64,000 nucleotides of DNA from Macquaria australasica (GCA_005408345.1 SEMN01000026.1:1132001-1196000); one strand, 5' to 3'; positions 12,641 through 25,477 are shown, numbered from the stretch's first letter. Made by a program: numbers and translations. The notes: generated by a model from the sequence alone, not told the origin.

Positions 12641-15600
12641 TCTTTGCTGTTGTGAATGAGTTGTATCTTTACTACTGCAAACAGATGCTCACACAGACAC
12701 ATTCATGCATTTTCACAACTGGCCACAGCACTATATGACATAATGATAACATCTGACCAAATATATTCTAATAATGGTGTGGCCATTGGTATAAACTGTT
12801 CCGAGATGTGTTTCCTCTTTGCCTTTGCCCCATTATTGAGCACATGTCATTGCTCAGGGTAGACAGTATTGTGTAATTGACTGGCTGGCCCTGAGGCAAC
12901 TGGAGATGTTAGGCATCTCTGTGGTCACACCTCAGTGCCTCACAGTTGGCAAGGCTGGGCTTGCAACAAATCACACTCCACTGACAGCCACGCTCGTCTT
13001 TCGCTGCTCGCATCCTGTGGAACTGCAGCAACAGCAACAAAAGGGCCTGGAAGCCAAGGACAGCACATTTAAATATTACTCAGCATCAAAAATGTAGCCC
13101 AACTCTATCTGCAAATATGGACCAGCTAGTTCCGATCACAGAACTGTGAGCACATGGTGGAGGCATTTACCCTGCCTGTAACCTTAACAATGGCTGGAAA
13201 ACCTCTGCTCCAGCAAATGGGAAGGTCTGGCGGGGGAAATGTATTGTCTGGGCACTCCAGAGACAGAACAGATGGGGACGTGCTCCTGTTGTTGGGCCAA
13301 CAGGACACTTGAACAGGCAGATTGCACATTTACATTTACGCCTCAGAACTGGAGACATTACGAGTCAGTGCTTTATACAGAGTAACATGCATCGTTGCAT
13401 CCAACATATATAGTCAAGGGCAGTCGCAGCAGATGCACATAGCTGTCACTGCATGAATGTATAGGTTTACTAATTTAATGCATACATTAAACAAAATGTG
13501 ATGATATTAATCATTACTTACAAAGCACGAAAACTCAAAATTATCTATATAAAATCAGTTATTCTGTTTGGGACAGACAAGAGGCAGGAAGACACAAGCA
13601 CAAACAATTGCCAGCATCGTTCCTGGGGACACAAATGTATTCAGATTATGCCTGGTGGTCAGAGTGCATCCCAAAATCCTCTGGTTTGATTTTATCCCAT
13701 CTATCATTATTTTCTTTGGCAAACACAATGCCATTGGTTCCCAGAAGAATTATAGGGCAGCACTGCAGAAGACAAACAATTTACTGGCACTTTGCCTCAC
13801 TGAACAGCACTGTCAGCCTGCCAGGAACCATCCATTTTAAACAATACGTGTTTTAGTCACCAAGCTGCACATTTCTTGGACACAATAACTCACAGTATTC
13901 ATAGATAGAACCATTCAAGTTAAGCCAACTACTTAAAATAATAGAAGCGATTCAAACACTGGAAACGTGTACTCTCATCACACAGGTTCCATTTTATGCT
14001 TAATGAATTTATATAAACAAATATTACATAGATCAAATGAGCAGACGGGATGTGTTGAAAAAAAAAACCCATCACTTTCCACACCTCTATTCGATATATT
14101 GCGCTCTAAACTACCTCACTTTTAGAGAGGGAGGGCAGATAGGATTCTTCTTGGCAGGCTTTTCTGCATTAAGTCCCTCTCCTACCAGAGTGTAAATTAA
14201 GAGGGGAGCTAGTGCAGTGTGCTGAAGCAGGAATGTGGGCCTGAGGCAGAGCAGAGCAGAGCAGCGGGATGCTCCAGGGGAGCTGGAGGCCACATTATGC
14301 TGCAGCAGGGCCAGGGAGCTCAGTGTCTGACAGCCCTGCGCCCTCAGTGGACACACCAGGACCACTGCCACCGTATTCTCAGGACATTTACATTATTCAA
14401 AGATAAATGCATTGTCAATTTTGTGTCTCCCAACACTAGATATGTGTGCCGCTTCACTCCTCCTGCAGCCAAAGGTGGGCTCACCTCCGCCCCGCTGCAA
14501 GACACACTACAAATGAAATCAAATGTCTTTCTCAATGGTGCAGAATTACTTAACCCTGCACGCTGCCGCTGTGCTCTTGGATTGTAGATTGTAATGCAGG
14601 GGCCTGTAGGTAAGGAGAACAATAGAGGTGGGAAATGTGTCTTTGCATTGGGTAGGTTTAAAAGTAAGATTCACGTTGCGGCTTAGCACACTGAGATTTA
14701 ACACTTAGAATAAGGATTGTTAGGGGGATGGCACTAAGAAGGAACTGTTCCTGTATGTTATTCTTACATAATGGAACAATTCATCTTGTCAAAGACAGAA
14801 ATTTAATTAACTAAATAGCTAAATAGTAATATATTCAAAGATATACGTATGTTTTATAGAAATAACCTCTACCCTCTCTATTCCCCTCTCGAATGTCTAC
14901 TACTTGAAATCTGAAACTCAGAAGAGCTTTCTTAGGAAGACTCAATGGTGTGCGAGAGTAAGGAAATATGGATACTGACTTCACATTTGTAAGACATTTG
15001 TATCAAGTTGTAAAATGTACACAAAAGACGTCAGACTTGATCTACATGTCACAGCTGGCCTGCTGAAAAAGCCAGAAGCCAAAGATGAATTGTGGCGCAA
15101 GGTTACCTTTTAAGAACACATTTCATGCTGAACAGTGTACTGTAATACACTGACAATTTGTGATGTGTGCTCAACACACTATAAGCCTAAGGTAACCCAA
15201 AACAAAGCCAAACTGCTCCTTTTGATCTGACAGTTAAATGATGAATCTAGTGATATTGTGTATTTTTGTTATTGTGAACAAATCCCATGAAAAGACCAAA
15301 ATCAACAACTAACTGAACCTACTAACAGGTTTTGCCTTTGTGTCTAATATATCGTATTCTTCTGTGTCATAAACCTCTGCTGTCGTCCGAAAAACTATTA
15401 AAAACACATCAGTGAGCCACACTGTGACCCTGGGTAACATGTTTCTTCATTACCATGAACAAGGGCACTGTAGCTTATTTGAGTCAGTCCCACATACACC
15501 GTTCTGCTGCTGTAAATACTTGCTAGAGCACTAAATGTGTATTAATCTGCCGCTGAAAATAGTCCCCAACAAATGCACAGTTTACTCCTGTTTGAAGAGC

Positions 15601-18000
15601 ATTTGCTGAAAACCACAGTGCCCAGCTGTTTTAGGACATTATTTAGCCTTTTATAAAAATGAAACTATATATTTGTCATGAGTATTTAAAGATTTATGTC
15701 TTCAGGAACAAATAGGCTTGGGGCTACAGACAGGATAGGAAAGACATACTAACATTGCTGATTTTGGTCTTTTAATGGGATTTGTTAACAAGAAGAAAAA
15801 TAGAAAATATCACCATCCTTATTCTTTAAATGTGCATTTCTTGCTTCTTGATTTTAATGCCACATTAAGGCAGTCTCTATATTTCAGATATCATTTCTCT
15901 ACAGTGAATTTTCCATTAGTAAGATATTATTTCTGTTGTCTACAGTAAACCACCCTGTAAAGATCCTGTGTGTCAGACTGATACAGATCTACCTTACATC
16001 CTCAGCAGAGGTAAGACCTCCAACGAAGCCGGATCCAGTTACAGCGCTGCCGTCCACTTTGAAGGAAAAGTTACATAGTTACATGCTGAAACTTCCCTCC
16101 ATGGATGAATTGTTAACTTTAATACTGAAACTTATGAATATAGTTATTCATTCAACAATCCATCTCTCATATCTAAAAGTCACAGACTATTTTACTGAAA
16201 TAATGTGTCTGGGATTACAAATGAAAACCACACAGGATCATTCTTTATCCAGCAGACAGATTAAATTCCAAACCCTGTTACTGTAATAGGCACACTTGTA
16301 GCTTGCCATGAATTAGAGCTCTAATTATATTAGGTACTATTTTAAACAAAATAACACATTTCTTATGATCCATAGGTGTAATTTATAGCAAAGCCAGGTT
16401 CATTTTCCCGTGCAATCAATTTCGTGGTGTAGCAGAAGACTAATATAATTATGTAAAGCGCTGAGAGCTGAGTATCGCAGTCAGCACAGAAGGGCTTTTC
16501 GAAGATAAATGAAGATGCAATTTATTCACTCATAATTTCATACAGAAAATGGCATGAAAGAAATCCATATGAGCATCAGAAAAGGGTAGAGGCACTAATA
16601 CTTTTTGATATAGACTACCAGAGCATTGTAGTCAAGGCTTGGGTAATGTATGAGTTACTTCAGGTTTCCTCACATCAGTGAGCTATCTTTCACACGAGGA
16701 AGGAGGAGAAGAGCCTTTTGGCCAAGCCCTCTAAATCATACCCAGAGGAGTGAGTCATTTATTATAGTTACAATTATATCAATATCACTAACACATAAGA
16801 GCTGCGATAAATCCACGCACATCAGTTTCTGTGACAACATGCATGATCAATGTAGGGAGGCTCCTCAGCTACAGTTATTCTTAGCTGTTTGGTTGCAGGT
16901 TTCTTACAGTTTAAATGTTTTATGAATCAAGCCCACAACCTCAACACAGAAACTCACTGTATTAAAGTATAAGATCCAGGTTATCAGTCTCAAATCAATT
17001 CTCTTTCTTCGTGGTTCCTCCCGATATTTTGCATGTTCTTATACTGACAACACTAACCCATAAACCTGCTGTTATGGCACACTTGGTGCAAAACAAAACA
17101 CCATCTACACTTCCCTGGGAGTCCATTTCAGTCAGCCGCAGAGGCCGGTTGCAGGAGAGTAGGAGCTGACAGAGAAGAGAATTATTTTTAAGCTTTTAGG
17201 TGATTGAGATGTAGATCGTGCAAAATGGGGAGCAGTCAGTTGTTCCTCAGTGGGTGGCATCCAGTGCTGCTGTCTTATATTTCACGCTCTTCACCTTTTA
17301 ACAAACTATTTATTTGGCCATTTAGTTAGATGATTTGACTTTGGTCAGTGTGTGTGTGTGGACAAACTTTTCCCATGCAATAAGCCCTCTTTAATAATAT
17401 GAGGTAGAACCTATAAACAAATAATGAGTATTCACATGGATGTGATTTAACTCTGCAGTAGTTAGTACTTAGTAGTTAATCTGTTTCCCTTCAGAGGGGA
17501 AAAATGCAGTGTAGATTTTATGAGCTGGCAAACAACACAGATGCCCCCACCACGAACAGAGTGTCTGCATCCTCTGCCCATTCACCTACACACTGTGTGG
17601 TGAATCCTTAACGACAGCAGAGGCCAGAGAACGGGAAGGACTTCTGACAATGGTGTCCTCTAACATTCACATCCTCTGTCAGTATTTACAGATGGTCAGG
17701 GTGTCTGATACAGATCCGTTTTCCTTCCTCCTCGTGTCTGATACCAAAGAATTACTGGACATCATCACAAATGAGGCTCCGTATGAAGTGAGAATGACAT
17801 CCTGCAATATTAGGATATACAACCCTTTATATAAATCCTCTATATGCGTAGGTGTGTGGATTACTGTGAGGAAAAAGATGGCACCTTCTTTACAAATTAA
17901 AACCAAAAGGTTTTTGCACTCCTGTATTTTGTATGAATAGTTTAGACAAGAAAAATGGGGAGTGAACGAGCATCAGATGAAAAAACACACAATTTCAAGG
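12641..18000. other. Gene-free stretch, 3' of the cluster
   Basis: No protein domain recognised. One segment at 15946-16010 on the plus strand has good-looking splice sites on both sides (see findings). There is a small (TG)n at about 17349. Otherwise the sequence is AT-rich without features I can name. Confidence 0.5.
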
Positions 18001-18012
18001 CAAATTAAATCC

Positions 18013-19445
18013 TTTATTTAAAAAAAATATGGGTCTTTTGGATATCAATACATTCTCTTTTATCAGTATACACAAAAAAATGCAATGAGGTCACTGGCAA
18101 TCACATTATGGTATAATAACAGTAGGCAGTGAATTGTATCCATATTAATAATAGCATCCTGTTATCCTTAGAAACATTTATAAATGAAACACATTAAATT
18201 AGTCAGAGTTCATATTTAAATTGTTTAGTTGTTCAGACTCCAAGAGACATACAAGTATGTAACTAAATAAACAAGTAAATAAATAAACTTACACAGGTCC
18301 ACAGCAATGTAATCTAGTAACTTTCCTTACTTACTTACTCAAAAGACATTCCCATCATCATACAAATATGCTGCAATATGAAGCATTTGGGCTATTTGTT
18401 GTGTGTTAGCTGTTCTGATTGGATTTCATTTTTGCAAACATTAAAGTCACAAGTCAACAACAATAATAAATCCTGCACTTTACAAGAAGTTTCCTCAAAT
18501 CATCACAGTTAGAGCTGAGAGATCGCAGTAAAAGTCACCGAGAAAACACCAACTGTTTCTCCATTACAGGAAAGAAATTATTGGAGGGATGCTGTGATAA
18601 AAACCAAAGCAGACCCCCTTTTCTTTCACGCCTTCTGCTCCACTCTTCACTCCTGAAATCAGTTCAACCTGCGGGCCAGTCCTTCTAGTTTTTGTCAGGT
18701 TTTGTTGAGATGAAAATCCTCTGTTCACTTCCGTTTGCTGCTTTGTTGTGAAATTCAGTCTTGATCCGATTTATAATCCACATTGACTTCTTCGTTCGGT
18801 GCCAACAAAGCAGGACGCGTTTAATAAAAGTCAGAGCAGGTTAAAAAACAAAAACACAGAACGAGACATTTTCTTACTCATCTTAATTTTTCCTGCAACG
18901 TTTTCTCAACTCCTGCTCCCTCTTGTCTCTCGAGCCAGCGCGTGTAATAAAAATAAAAGCCCTCTTGGGATGGAGATGAATGCTGCTCGCTGGCACGGGG
19001 GAATCATCGCGATATGTTCTGCCAACGCCGGCGTGCACACCAACTTTCTTCGAGGGCTGATTAAAGAATTGTCTTGTGTTGGTGCAGAGGGGATGGATAT
19101 TTCTTCCTGCGTCCTATTATAAAGAAATATAAGCGGCAGCTCTGACTGTGCCTGTTTTATTCTACCTCAAACACTTTGGCTCTCTCCCGGTGGTCCAACA
19201 TACTAACCTCCGCTGCTCTAAGCTCTCTGTCCATCATCTTAGACAGCAACATAAATTACAAAAAAATACCTATCAAATGTTTTAATTACAAACCCTGTTG
19301 TCTCCGGTTAGGATGTCCTGAGTAGAGATGAGCCAATGGCTGTTAGCGCCTCATGTTCTCATTAATAGTTAGCCTACAGTAGGGCTACTTCCTATGTAAA
19401 TATTACCCTCCACTGAGCAGGCGTGGTCTGCTCTGCTTTTATCCA
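18013..19445 (-). other. Possible small minus-strand transcription unit (non-Hox)
   Basis: On the minus strand an inverted CCAAT box (ATTGG) abuts a TATA-like GGATAAAAG at about 19434-19447. About 200 nt downstream is a tandem ATG (19237) opening a 26-codon frame that ends at 19157. A reverse-complement AATAAA lies at about 18013-18018. The peptide begins MMDRELRAAEV and is rich in charged residues; I recognise no family. The position, about 3 kb beyond the hoxd3a 3' end, is where hoxd1 sits in tetrapods, but no hexapeptide or homeodomain is present. It could be a lncRNA, a short peptide gene or chance. Evidence is weak. Confidence 0.2.
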
Positions 19446-21448
19446 ATCGGGGACACAAAATGAGCTCCCAGCTGCACTGTCTGTCTGCTCCAACAAAGCT
19501 TCTCTTGGTTTAACTGGGAGTTGCTTATTCATGGCTATGATTTCCTTTTTACAAATGCAGTTTAATGGATAATCTAAAGTGCAGATTTAAGCATAACCTA
19601 AAAGAAATGCATATAGCCAGCCACTGCACTGTCAAATCTTATTCTGTTTACATGCAAAAAGATTTAAACTCATTAATAGCAACAAAGGACTCTGTTAAGT
19701 ATCATGTTTTCATATAGTTTTCTAGCCAGACCCGACTTAATAAAGTAGAATTTCTTCTTTTTTTTTTGCAGAGCAGCTCTAATCAAAGGAGCTATGCTGC
19801 TGCTATTTCCAATTGGGGTGAAACTTCCTTTTTGCATGCCAGATTGTTGAATTTGATCTCAGCTACACCCATGTCCAATTACAGAGTCAGGGCCCTGATG
19901 GCAAGGATAAAAATCCATTTGTTCCATTTGCTCCTTACAGCAGTGAGACTTTGGCTTGTATGGTGTAGCCTATATTTATGAGGTTTAAGAATTTATGATT
20001 GAAAATTAATAAATTACTTATTTCCATATTCAAAATTTGAATCTAGATCTTCTCACACCAGAAAGATGTTTTATTCTAGATGAAATAATTTAACTTGTTT
20101 CCAGTGCTTTTTTTTTTTTTCATTTGAATCAATTAATTTGCATGCAAAATAATGCAGATAACAGAAAATAACATTTGATTACATGGAATTATTTTAATAT
20201 TCATCTTCCAAATGCTATTTTATGAAAACTGTTTTTAAGGGCTCAATAAATGACATGTGCGGTGCACAGAGCTGCAGTGGGGGAGATGAAAGAAAGAGCT
20301 CACCCAGGGTTAAAATGGCCGCCATCCACTGAATACTGAGGTGATTTGTAGCCTATTGTAGTAGCTCATAGCCAAAATCCATGAATGAATCAGGATGAAA
20401 TCAGCTTAAAAGCTGTGTTATTAAAGGATTTAAGATAATAAGTCACATTAAACATTTTGGGACCACTGTGACTCTGAGGACCTGCACGGATTTAAAGGCA
20501 CTGATGATTTCTGTGACAAGAGTTTCATTTGCCTTGATGCGCTCTTAAATCCCAGGATGTATCATCTTAGAAAATGTGAACACAGAAGGGTTTTTTTCTT
20601 TAAACTCTCCCCCACCATTAAAGATTGGGCTGCTCGGTTTGAAATGTGTTACTTGGATTTGGAATGCAAATGCTTTGTTCACAGAGGAGGAGGGATCAGC
20701 GAGGAGTCTGAAAGCGACGAGTTTTTGATTAATGAGCTTTGAAATGGCTCTCCAGGAGCAATAAAGGATGAACTGCTCTCTCTCTCTCTCTCTCTCTCTC
20801 TGTCTTTCACTCACACACATCCTTTCTTGCATCATTTCCAATGTCAAAGCATGTTTTTTTTTTCATTCTTTTGGTTTTATTTTATTGTCACCAATCTGCT
20901 CTGCCTTGCCCATCAGTGGATGGACATATTTCTCGACTTCCACTCCGCCAATTTATGAAAAATGATTTTGAAGATGAGTCTCAGTGTGTTGCAATCAATT
21001 AGACAGCAAGTGATTAGGCTTTGGTCTATGGGAAAATGGAGCTTATTCTATTGTCCAAGCAGATAGGAAGGTAATCATGTGGCCGAGTCTAAAAAAATGA
21101 CATGTGAAAGATGCAATAAGCCCATAGACTCACTTCCCTCATACCAATAAAACATCAATAGTCTCCAGAGCTTTTTATTCCGCTGAAATGCACTTTGCAT
21201 TGGAAGCATAGAGCCGTCTGATGAGTTTTAGATATCCTGGTGTCTAATTATTGATTGGCTCTCCCTGTTTGGACTGTACAGTGGAGCTGTGAAGTCAATA
21301 AACCTCCTCGGTACTGTTACCTGACAGTTTCACTGGCAGCAGCAGCAACTGAATGAGGAATTAAAATAATCAGAAACAGTGGATGACCAGTGCTGCAGGG
21401 TTTTTACAAACTCAACAAAATGCAATAAAATAATACAAGTTTGAGCAC
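19446..21448. other. Intergenic region 3' of hoxd3a with regulatory-looking block
   Basis: No gene is seen. The part around 20560-20780 is less AT-rich and contains a perfect octamer ATGCAAAT (20664-20671) and a Hox/Pbx-type TGATTAAT (20726-20733). Further on, a second GATTGG-containing block lies at about 21245-21260. These are candidate enhancer elements only. Confidence 0.35.
20776..20801. repeat. (CT)n microsatellite
   Basis: A short CT dinucleotide run that breaks into CTGTCTTT at its right end. Confidence 0.9.
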
Positions 21449-21454
21449 TTTATT
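21449..21454 (-). terminator. Candidate poly(A) signal of hoxd3a
   Basis: TTTATT on the plus strand is AATAAA on the coding strand, about 0.94 kb past the hoxd3a stop. The 3' UTR from 22389 down to here is AT-rich. Other AATAAA hexamers occur nearby, so the exact site is uncertain. Confidence 0.4.
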
Positions 21455-22320
21455 TACAAAATGTTAAACACAATAAAATATAACATTTCAATATCATTAG
21501 GGTTTCATAAATTTATGGATATCCAACTGATTGGAATAACAATGGGAGACAAATAAAAAATAGCAATGGACTACACGAAATGACATGCTGGTGTGTATAA
21601 TATTTCATACTTCGATAGTCTACGTTTTGCTTAAGGTTTGACACAAGATTAACCATGGACATATAGTGGTGTTTATACACTATAAAATGCCCCATTTATC
21701 CCAGATTTACAATTAGAAATGCTCATTTTCAACAATACACTGCGAGTCATAGCATTTTCCCAAACCCTGTTTTGCCAACACTTTCAAGTGCACTGATCTG
21801 TCCAATCTTACAAAAAAACTCCACACTTATAAATACTCGCATATAAACGATAAATTATGTGCAATACAAAAGGTATTAAATAATAAATAGGCTATATGCT
21901 AGTACGAAAGATTATGCAAAATAATACAAAATAAATAAATAGGATGCCCGTGATGAGAATGAGATCCTGACAAACAGACGAAAATTTCCCTAAAATTCTT
22001 TCTCTCTAAAGATGAGCTTCTACTTTCGTGATCTACAAGACTTACCTTCAAGTAACGGCATGAAATACTCAGTCAAAAATTGCGCATTGCACTTGAGAAA
22101 AAAAAAAAAGAAAGTAAAACGGAACAACTGACAACCAGGCTAGTCTGCCTCTGCGCATCCCCAAATATTCAAGAGAAATGGACAAAGCTGTATTATTTAG
22201 AAAATAATTACACAATAGCATTAATAGTAATATCAATAATACTGTAATAATACACACGACTCGCTTGGAGTGTAGTTATTAGACTAGTGAGGTAATAAAA
22301 AGAGCGCAACATAATTTTGG

Positions 22321-22353
<33 letters not shown>

Positions 22354-22378
22354 GCACGCACGCGCACGCACACACATA
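22321..22378. repeat. (CA)n microsatellite in hoxd3a 3' UTR
   Basis: An imperfect CA/CG dinucleotide array begins 12 nt past the hoxd3a stop codon. It would be (UG)n/(CG)n in the mRNA. Confidence 0.95.
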
Positions 22379-22389
22379 GGAACCACATA

Positions 22390-23716
22390 TTACAAATGCG
22401 TAAGTTTAGGTGCTTCCTGAATCCTTCCCTGAGACGCTTGGTGAGAGGTGAGGTCTGTGTATGTGGGATGGGGATCACAGGGTCCATGATGGTGGTTTCC
22501 TGGGATCTGAGCGGCACAGCTGTAGTCCACACTGGTGGATGAGGGGTGGGGAAGATGGCCGAGGTTGAACATGGGGCCCGAGGCTGGCATGGAATCAACA
22601 AAATTCCCACCCACATAAACGGGGCTGCCTTGCAAATTGGCGTTGGCAAAGCTGCCGTTGCTCTGCATGCCGTGGTGTTCGTACTCGGAGCCCGGGTACC
22701 TCTTCTGTTGCGGGATGCAGCCACCCAAGGGCGCCGTGTACGCGGCCAAACCGTACATGTTTTGCTGGGGTTTGGCGAAGGACGGGGGCGAGGGCGCGTC
22801 ATAGCTGAGGCCGTTTTGGAGCTGGCCAGAGTATCCAATGTGATTTGGGCCACTCAGCGGCGGGCTTCTATCCGGGGAGTGTCCCAGGGGAGAGTGCGGG
22901 AGCCCTTTAGACTTCTGGTCCTTTTTGTATTTCATCCTCCTGTTTTGAAACCAGATCTTTATTTGGCGCTCGGTGAGATTCAACAGATTTGCCATTTCCA
23001 CTCTCCGAGGGCGACAAAGGTAGCGGTTAAAGTGAAACTCCTTCTCCAGCTCCACAAGTTGTGCGCTGGTGTAAGCAGTTCTGACCCGTTTGGAGGCTGG
23101 TCCCGGTGGGCTCTTCTCATCACTCACCTCGCCACCTGCAAAAGGAACCACAGCCATTTTATTACCAATGCAATCATAAACTGTAAGCACAAGGCCTTGC
23201 CAACCCCCACCCCCCTTGACCCCCCTCCACCCCCACCCCCCATGCACACACGTCTCCATCATGATCTCTACCTGCAGTGGTGCAGCTGTTGCTCTTCTGC
23301 TTTGCGTTCTGCCGGGTCTCCTTCATCCAGGGGAATATCTGCTTTGTGAGGGTTGGTGTGGCAGCATTAGAAGCACTGCTGGATGGGGATTTCTTCTTCT
23401 GGGATGCGGAGCTGTTGGAGCTGGGGGAGGATGCGGACAGTGGAGGTGCCTGCTGCTCCCCAATACTCGTGGCTTGGCTGCTGCTGTTGCTTTGACTGCT
23501 GCTTTGGCGCATGCAGTCTCCGTTCAGGTCACTGTCTTTGAGGGTTGGTGGCCGGACAGCAGAGGTCTGGATGGGACACACTGAGCCCTGGTAGTCACTC
23601 TCAATGTTGGAAGTAGGGTAGGACTGATGAGCGGGGCCGTAGTTGTAAGAGTCTGGTTTGGGGTAGGTGTAGCCTCCAAAAAGTCCAGAGTTATCGTAAT
23701 ATGTTGCTTTCTGCAT
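22390..23716 (-). CDS. hoxd3a: Homeobox protein Hox-D3a
   Basis: Paralog-group-3 homeodomain transcription factor, nuclear, acting in hindbrain and anterior trunk patterning. It has two coding exons: 23716-23272 and 23135-22390. The 136-nt intron has GT (donor GCAG/gtagag) and AG (tttgcag/GTGG) ends; the codon at the junction is split after its first base and reads Gly149. The joined product is 396 residues. The start MQKATYYDNSGLFGGY is the usual Hox3 N-terminus. The Pbx-binding hexapeptide IFPWMKE lies at 127-133 and the homeodomain at 163-222 (KIWFQNRRMKYKK recognition helix). A conserved Hox3 C-terminal region ends in APKLTHL, matching the DUF4074-type tail. A long antisense open frame over the same exons is a shadow. 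An acceptor-like site lies about 100 nt upstream of the ATG, so 5' UTR exons are likely. Confidence 0.97.
23204..23241 (-). other. G-quadruplex-prone G-runs in hoxd3a intron
   Basis: The plus strand has five C-runs of 5-6 bases separated by 1-4 bases, so the transcribed RNA strand has five G-runs. They fill about a quarter of the 136-nt intron. Intronic G-runs are known splicing enhancers in short introns; the role here is inferred. Confidence 0.7.
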
Positions 23717-23778
23717 TTTGTGGATTCAAAGCCAATAAGCCAGTGCAACTCTATCCAATGGCATGGATGTTGTTTATT

Positions 23779-23789
23779 CACGTGATTGG
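23779..23789 (-). promoter_or_regulatory. CCAAT box fused to CACGTG E-box upstream of hoxd3a
   Basis: In gene orientation this reads CCAATCACGTG, ending 63 nt before the ATG. It is a variant of the CCAAT/E-box pair seen upstream of the other genes in the window. It lies inside the putative 5' UTR exon, whose acceptor is at 23819, so it might be UTR rather than promoter if an upstream exon is used. Confidence 0.4.
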
Positions 23790-25378
23790 TGTTTCCCACC
23801 GTTGCTCCAGTCTGTGACCTACAAAGAGAAACACATCAGACTCATCTGGGCACACATGAATAAGGCCTATACTCATTTCAGCTCCTTAACATTAGTCCAG
23901 TTATAATCATCAGAACCACTCTGCTTGGCCCGAGACTCATGCTGCTATAGGCCACAGCATCTATTAAATCAGAAATGACCAAATTAACTCTCGCTACAGT
24001 GTCTATAACAGTGATACATCTCTAAGCCCCAGATTCGAGCCGTCTGATTCATTTCTGGCACAAAACAGTTAAAGTTTAACTTGCGCTAAAAGAGACCCTC
24101 TGGGAGGCTTTAGGAGTCCCTCAGAAATAAGCTGAATCAGCGTTTGACACACACACATACACACAATACCCTTTTCACTAATCACAAGGCCTGACAAAGC
24201 CCGTCACGCATTGTTCCCTGCAGCAGAAATATAGCCCACCAAGGCCGCGCACATGCATTTGGATCACATGTTTACGCACACAAGACGCTAAATACTCGTA
24301 TCATCCTACTGTTTGTTATTAATATTAAAAATGTAGGTGATGGCGGTGAGAGAGAGACACAGAGAGAGAGGGTGGGGGGTGGGAGTTTAATATGATATTT
24401 CATTAGCATTTACACAAGCCTCAACCCATATATTTTGGCTGGTTGGTTGGTTTTCTGCCTTTGACCCTTTCATGCAAAATTCACTTTCAGATTAAGAGAG
24501 AAATTGTCAAATATTCTGGTGGATATTTCTGATAGCAGCTACATTTGTTCGGAGAATATAACAGAGAAATGCACGTCAGCATTTTAACTAAGTTGAAACA
24601 AAAATATCAAAAGGGCCCTGTACTGTATGTTGGTGGCTTGAGGAGGTGCAGTCTGCGCCGTGCATAACAATTGCACCTGTCAGTGTGGACCGCGACAAAA
24701 TTTATGACCGCAAATGTTATGGTTGTAAACGGGCTGAGAGAGGAATGAAAAGCAAAACACTCCTCAAGACTCGCAGCCCTCAGAAGTGTAAAACTAAGCG
24801 TAGGAGGAAGGCAAGGGAAAGAATTTCATACTCGGCGGCTTCTCCCATGCAGAGGCTCGTTTATAAATGATGCCTCCATTCTGGCTGAGCGCGAGTCTGC
24901 AGCCGAGCACCGAAGTGAAAGACTGGAGATATTTTGCTGGTTAAAAACAGGCAGGGATTATTGGCGATGACGCATCTTGTCACCCGGTTAAAATGTGGAA
25001 ATCGTGGCATGAAGTGGTGAAATTCTTCTCGATTTTACGTTTTATATTTTACATGTTTTTCCAGTTATATTTGAGGAGAATGTAAACATGATTAACGTAT
25101 TTTTTCTATTTTCTTTTCTTGTGGAAATATAGTAGTAAGTGTGCTGTTGCGCGTTGTTGCAAACATAGAATTGGACATATTGGAATGGGACTCTGGCCTG
25201 CGCAAATAATTACACGTACAGGTTAAAATAAAGTCATCCCTCATGTCTGTTTTCGTGATTTAAGCCTCCTGTGAAACACTGTGAGCGTTAATATGCAGCC
25301 TAATAACAAATCACCCTTTCACCTTGTTAGCAGCTGGCTGTGCTTCTCCACTCCCTTCATTAAAGAAATGTTACTCAC

Positions 25379-25439
25379 CGAAATCTGCACAAATCTGTTT
25401 TTATATCCCTCACGCATTCATCACTGCTGCCACCTCGAC
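25379..25439 (-). other. Candidate 5' UTR exon of hoxd3a
   Basis: A 61-nt segment on the minus strand is bounded by a pyrimidine-rich acceptor (tttctcttccag, AG at 25441-25440) and a near-consensus donor (TTTCG/gtgagtaa, GT at 25378-25377). The next acceptor downstream is ctctttgtag/GTCACAG with its exon starting at 23818, 102 nt before the hoxd3a ATG. Hox3 genes in other vertebrates use upstream non-coding exons, which fits. Not verified by transcript data. Confidence 0.35.
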
Positions 25440-25477
25440 CTGGAAGAGAAATAAAATAAATGTTTCTTCACATTAGA

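Noticed and set aside
1..17999. A tetrapod-like hoxd1 or mtx2 gene
   Set aside because: No homeobox, hexapeptide or metaxin-like sequence seen on either strand in this stretch.
18799..19122. 107-codon plus-strand open frame
   Set aside because: No domain, opposite strand to the Hox genes, starts from a non-ATG-like context and resembles no family I know.
22546..23349. 267-codon open frame antisense to hoxd3a
   Set aside because: It lies across both hoxd3a exons and the intron on the other strand. Its product has no domain and reflects the codon bias of hoxd3a.
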